Source: Procambarus clarkii (Eukaryota; Arthropoda; Malacostraca; Decapoda; Cambaridae). From it: 64,000 nucleotides of DNA. Each line of letters starts with the position of its first letter. Position 1 is the stretch's first letter. The stretch is from the NCBI RefSeq assembly GCF_040958095.1, contig NC_091193.1, positions 26,153,554 to 26,217,553 on the forward strand, given 5' to 3'. A program made the translations under genes and the position numbers. The notes under the pieces are model-generated. The model made no database searches. It saw only the letters and a list, made by a program, of their open reading frames with translations, and was not told where the DNA came from. Positions 58,901 to 64,000 of this stretch are shown one piece after another.

Positions 58901-59949
58901 CTGGGCTCTCCCATTCTTCCTTGGTTCTCTTCTTCCCCTCCCTGGTTCCTCCCCCCCTGTCATCCTATTCTGCACGCTGTCCCAACCACCTCAATTCCAC
59001 AGGATATAGAAGATATATTTGGTGTGTGAAGGTTGCTTAAGAGGTCTTCCCCCCCCCCCTCTCTATGTGCTGTGGTCAGGATAGGCCATGACCTGTACTT
59101 CTTGGCCTTTTGCCTGGCCTCCTCCTTTCTACCTCCACACTGACCTTTAGGCCTCCCATCTCGTGAGGCCCGTCTCCTTTTCCTGCTCTCCCCTCCAGTC
59201 CTATACCTCCAAGCTGGCCTCCTATTTTCCTATAGTCTGCCTTTCCAGCTGGGCTCTTCCCCCATCAGTGGTTTACGACATCAGTTAACAGTCGACAAAT
59301 AATGTACAAGGACCATAGAATCTAGGCACTGGGTTTTTTCCTGTGGGAACTTACTCGTTGTTTTTTGGCCACACCCCAGTAATTTGACCTGGGTTCTGCT
59401 TTAGTGTGCCAAGGGGGTGGAGTCTCGTATCAAGTTCTGTGTAGAATTTTAGGAGAATTTTTAGTATGGTCTAGACTCTGTGCTGGATTAGACTGGAAAG
59501 GGACTTTGGATTTGCCATCTTGCCAAGAGATAAAGAATACTTTGAAGGTAATGTCTGTGAGTTCTTGTTTTTGGTAATTCAAACACCATTGCCAGCAAGT
59601 TATTTAAAATAGTGTATTATTGTTCTTTATTAAAAATTTAATATTTTTTTTAAGTTTCATTTGGCATTTTAGTTAAAATGTCCTTGTCTTTAATTTTGAG
59701 TATCACCTTTAATTCTTTTGCCCTTATTCAGAAATTCTCCATGTCCAATAATAATTAACATCAGTAAATAAACCAGTTGCAGAGATTAATAATAATAAAC
59801 TAAGTGGTCTCAGGTCCTAAGTCCTGAGATCAAATCAAATCAATCAAAGAAGGTCCTAAGTCCTAATGTACCAATCCATGATCTTCCCCTTAGGGTTAGG
59901 ACATTATGAATTTGTTACCAAAGTTACGAGGGTAACCAATGTTACATGT
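58901..59949. other. Unassigned stretch between two blocks of the same repeat
   Basis: Pyrimidine-rich to about 59270, then AT-rich. No coding or element motif seen. Confidence 0.3.
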
Positions 59950-60345
59950 TGTGTCTCTGTGGAGGATGAATGTGTCTTTTTGTATTGTCACTTTGTGGAG
60001 AATGAGTATTTTCCTCTTGTACTGTGTCTGCGAAGGATGAATGTCTGTGCCTTGTGTTGTGCCTTGCCCGTGGATGACAAGTGGGTTACTCTGTATTGTC
60101 TTGCTCTTTGTAGGATGAGTATCTGTTCCTCATGTGTTGTGCCTTGCTCTCTGAAGGATGAGTCCTCTCTTGTATTGTGTCTTGCTCCGTAGAGGTGTCT
60201 GTTCCTCTTGTATTGTCTCTTGCTCTGTGGAGGATGAGCATCTGTTTCTTTTGTATGCCGTCTCACTCTGTGAAGGAGAAATCACTTCCTCTTGTATAGC
60301 AGCCTGCTCTCTGGAGGACAAGTGTGTGTTCTTCTAGTACTGTCT
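59950..60345 (+). repeat. Degenerate tandem repeat, unit about 45-55 bp (block 2)
   Basis: About eight diverged copies of TCTTGCTCTGTGGAGGATGA, GTATCTGTTCCTCTTGTATT. Homologous to block 1. Confidence 0.75.
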
Positions 60346-61648
60346 TACTTCATGGTTACCTTGAGGTAACACATGGTGGACACTTTAAAAGTGTCATTTT
60401 AAAGAATGATGTTTCCTCTTGATTTATTCAAGATTTTCAATAAACTTGATGTAATTAATTTATAATTTACTGTAAATGTCACTTAACTTTCTTCAGTGTC
60501 CAGACACCGACAACTTTACCCTATGTCACTAGGAGCTCCATTGTGATAGATTGAATGAGACAAGACCCATTAGTCTAGGAAGATATATTTAAAGATATCA
60601 CTGTAAATTTCTTCCACTAGACTAATATTTTAATAGGCTCTTTGCCATTATTACTTAAGCTTGCTTGCTTAGACTTATCTCTTAGAAAATGTTGGTTGCA
60701 TACCTATCACAAAGTACACCTTTTAACATTAATTTCTACTCTACACATTATTTAAAAATTATCCACCATTCCTTGTCTGTTGTATCTCTCTTGCTCAGAG
60801 TATTCACACAATTTGGTTATACTGCATGCATTTTTTGTGGTATTAATTAATATTTGACCCATCATATTACATAATTCATAATACATAAATATAAATACTT
60901 CATATTAATGAAACCATTTGCAAGCTTCATTCCCACAGTAATAACCTTGTTGCAATGCAAGGGAGTGCATGCAGACTTCATTCTCAAGTGTGTGTAGATC
61001 ATTAGTGTGTACAGATAGTACAGTACTTTACTATACTGCTATGTGGTGGCTTCTCTTATCTCGAGGGAGATGTTTACCCCTTACATAAGCCTTGTTAATA
61101 ACCAGACACCTCTTCTGTACATTACTATTTTCTTTATATTTTACATTACTCCTTTTTGACATAGCTCATATACGAATTTTCCATTCAATTTTATTCAACT
61201 TATTGCATTGACATTCCATTAGATTTTGTTTATTCTGTAGCCTAGGAGAAAGAAAAATCTGCTGTATCACTGTATTCTGAGGGGGCAGAAGGAAATCTAT
61301 TTCAAAGGATTCAAATGTGAACAGACCATTAGATCCGAACAAGCCTGTTTATGTTTTGTATAAGGTACTGATTTAATTTACGTGGTATAATACTGAATTA
61401 AGTACTGTAATTTAGTAAATTGTTCCAATATTTACTACTAAAGTAAAGATAAAGGTTTTGCTTTGTTGAAATTAAAATGTTTGCCTAGAATTTTAAACCT
61501 ACTATTTTGAGTTAGAAAATACAAAATCAGTATTTTTCTGGATCAAGTTTGTAAGGCCCTTCATTGAACTTAAATACCTGTATTAAATCACATCATCTTA
61601 TTCTCTTTTCAAGACTGACCAAATTAAGATCTTTCAAACATGGTTCTT
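60346..61648. other. AT-rich stretch without recognisable features
   Basis: No frame above chance, no array and no retroelement motif. It could be intron or intergenic DNA. Confidence 0.4.
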
Positions 61649-61818
61649 ATGTTGACCAGACAACACACTAGAAATTGAAGGGACGACGACGTTTCGGTCC
61701 GTCCTGGACCATTCTCAAGTCGATTGTGAGAGACCATTCACAATCGACTTGAGAATGGTCCAGGACGGACCGAAACGTCATCGTCCCTTCAACTTCTAGT
61801 GTGTGGTCTGGTCAACAT
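61649..61818. repeat. Near-perfect palindrome, arms about 80 bp
   Basis: The left arm (61649-61727) and right arm (61738-61818) are inverse copies with about three differences and a loop of about 10 bases. Each arm carries GGTCCAGGACGGACCGAAAC (or its complement) and CTAGTGTGTGGTCTGGTC. A single arm recurs at 62590-62668. It is either a fold-back/MITE-like element or two inverted insertions of a short repeat. Confidence 0.9.
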
Positions 61819-62589
61819 ACTTCAGCCACGTTATTGTGACTCATTGCCTGCATATGGTTCTTATGATTTATTTCTAAGATTTGGTATAAATTTTGTCACA
61901 ATGCTGAACCACCGAATTTCTGAATGTTCTTTCTCAAATACTGTGATAACAACCCTTCAATATTTAGAAATAGGATGTACTAATGAATTGTGTAGTGATG
62001 AAGATAGTCTCATTGAAACGCTTAAAGATATCACAATAAGACCTATTATAGTGGCACCTCGCTTCAACAGACTAATTGTTCTTTCAAGGAATCTGGTTCA
62101 CTGATTTTTGCCATTTTTACATTGCCTATTTATTTTATAGATAATGCATTGTGTATACTGTATTTAGACAACAAAGTGATAGACAAACAATACATTTTAA
62201 ATAGTGCATACTAAAATATATAATATGAGAAGAAACAATACAAATTTAAAGAAATAATAGAATAATAATATTTATTTAATACATTGGAAAAGAGCATATT
62301 AATTCTTGATAACCTAAGAAGACAGAATGAATGAATGTATTGTGTACAGAACAGTATTGTACATTAATACTGTATTTAACACAAAGGAAACTCGACAACT
62401 GCAATACAGTACTATGTTGCTGTATACACCATTTATATATAGCAGCCTTGCCTAATATGCTATGCTTTGAATTCCTTATAAGTTTTCCATTTAGAAGCTT
62501 TGCCATCAGTTCTTTCTTTACCTTGACACTATTATACTGCTGCTATTGGAACAATAGACTATGTGAGAATAGTCTACTTTCCAATACCA
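61819..62589. other. AT-rich stretch without recognisable features
   Basis: The 101-codon frame at 61799-62104 starts inside the palindrome arm and has no domain. Nothing else seen. Confidence 0.35.
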
Positions 62590-62668
62590 CAATCTACTTG
62601 AGAATGGTCCAGAACGGACCGAAACGTCGTCGTCCCTTCACCTTCTAGTGTGTGGTCTGGTCTTCATA
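62590..62668 (+). repeat. Single arm of the 61649 palindrome
   Basis: ACTTGAGAATGGTCCAGAAC, GGACCGAAACGTCGTCGTCC, CTTCTAGTGTGTGGTCTGG. Same order as the right arm, with about four differences. Confidence 0.85.
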
Positions 62669-64000
62669 ATTGTTTGGCGAGATGAATGAGTTTCTTTGCT
62701 TTCAATCATAGCAATAATATATTCTACTGTATTCTATTTATTCTTCTTCTTGTAGTTTCCTCAGTGAACAAGATGTTTGCAAGTTTGACAACTTTTTATT
62801 TAATAATTCCACCATTTTGGTTTGATGTATATTTTAGACCATCTGTATCACAATGGTACATGTATACTTTCCAATACCATAATATATATCTCTCCTGAAC
62901 CATTAAATCTCTGTCCATGTAGGATTCATGAATGATGTTATTCCAATTAGAATATGAAAGTTTTTTGGCTCATTTTGGCAAAATTTGCACTTTTATTATC
63001 TTATACTGTACGGTTTTGCAACTTCTGTTTAATTGTTAAATTTGATATTGAATGTGACACTGATGATCATAATTTATTAATACTTTGTTAGTAGTTAAAA
63101 TTAAATATAGTACATATGCCTCCCCCAAAAAGCTTATGAACCATTTAAGTTTTGTAGGGCATAACAAAGTTTGTCAGTGTCAGGCAAAGTCTGTCACTGT
63201 ACTCTCTGAAAACTACAATGTTCCTAGCTTTTATATCATTCTTAATGTCTTGCTGTTCCATACAAATGTGTTCTCTCTCCAACTTGGAAGGCAGCCCAAC
63301 TTCCAACTTTTGGGCTGTGTTGGGTTGGAAGAGGGGGGGGGGGACACCCACATGGGATGGATGGAAAAAAATGTGTTTGGGAAAATGGCATAGATATACA
63401 ATACTGTGCAGTCTGATTCCCCTACCCGGATCATCACATTTAAACTACAGTATAACATTTAGCTTCAATTGAAAAGGCAGAACTATCATTCATGCTATGT
63501 AAACAAACTGCTCTTGCTCGTTTCTATTAATTATCTTGTTTATCGTTCATGCCCATAATTCCTAGCTGTCATTTAACGTATCTGCCTAGCTTTTATCATT
63601 CCTTCCCACTTCTACCCTTGAATACGTTTACATTGTCTAAACTTTTGTTACCCATTTGCTGCACAGAAACATTTGACTGTAACAAAGCTTCACAGTCATA
63701 TATGAGTTTTCAAATCTTTCTTAGTTTCAGTATGTTCTTAAAGTATATTCGAAGAGTAATTGGCTTTTTCAGGATTTCGTTCTATCCCTTGGTGCAGACA
63801 CTTTTGACCAGATACTGATAACTTTGTACTGTTTGTCTTCTCCCTCATGATTGGAATCTATTAATATAGCCTCACCTAACATGCATTTTATTTTATCAAA
63901 TTTGTGACAGCTTGATCAATGAGTTACATCAAAGGTGTCGATAGTTGCAAAAGTACTGTATGTACAGTAGTGTGAAAGATAAGATTCATGAGAAGAATGT
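62669..64000. other. AT-rich stretch without recognisable features
   Basis: Contains a G-run near 63334-63343. No supported gene or element. Confidence 0.4.

Noticed and set aside
61738-61790. Hammerhead ribozyme in the palindrome arm
   Set aside because: The arm has a stem-loop GGTCC-AGGAC-GGACC followed by GAAAC as in hammerheads, but the required CTGANGA core is absent (the sequence reads CTTGAGAAT). A covariance-model search would settle it.

Overview
This window is eukaryotic, repeat-dominated and almost free of host genes. There are no bacterial signals, and open frames that mean anything belong to non-LTR retrotransposons. The mix of elements suggests an arthropod, most likely a decapod crustacean: CR1/L2-type LINEs with (CA)n tails, tRNA-derived SINEs sharing the core CAGTAAATAGGTACC, abundant (CA)n, (CT)n and (ATT)n microsatellites, and kilobase-scale minisatellites. 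The taxon is an inference from repeat style and not proven here.

Layout. 1-2.1 kb: three decayed LINE pieces. 2.7-4.5 kb: LINE A. 4.8-6.1 kb: a 22/24-bp minisatellite. 6.3-15.9 kb: a chain of LINE B, LINE C, SINE1, SINE2 and an antisense LINE D, with two solo LTRs nested inside. 16.3-22.0 kb: 63-bp, 30-bp and 18-bp tandem arrays. 22.6-24.0 kb: a 41-bp array and long (CT)n. 24.0-28.0 kb: LINE E, the only near full-length copy, with ORF1 and ORF2. 28.0-29.1 kb: 37-bp and 13-bp arrays. 31.6-32.3 kb: SINEs. 32.3-37.0 kb: a young LTR element with 1.34-kb LTRs and no recognisable gag-pol. 37.0-43.1 kb: a second chain of LINE G, SINE3, antisense LINE H, SINE4 and LINE F, plus a third solo LTR. 43.1-49.8 kb: an old LINE whose ORF2 has been stretched by tandem arrays. 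49.9-54.2 kb: 15-, 19- and about 30-bp arrays. 54-60 kb: small repeats and one promoter-like CpG-rich stretch. 60-64 kb: AT-rich sequence with a long palindrome and no visible gene.

How the parts relate. LINEs A-H belong to one family or close relatives. Their shared 3' end (TTGAGAGGCGGGACC ... AGGTGAGTAC, then (AC)n) is also the 3' end of SINE1-4. That is the expected signature of a SINE mobilised by a partner LINE. New copies repeatedly begin inside the (CA)n tail of the previous copy, or lie antisense in the internal (TG)n of a SINE, so the family appears to build head-to-tail chains on its own microsatellite tails. Separately, several tandem arrays can be read as in-place expansions of LINE ORF2 coding sequence. 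Tandem arrays fill roughly a quarter of the window. All coordinates and repeat periods were read by eye; family names rest on motif recognition, not a database search.
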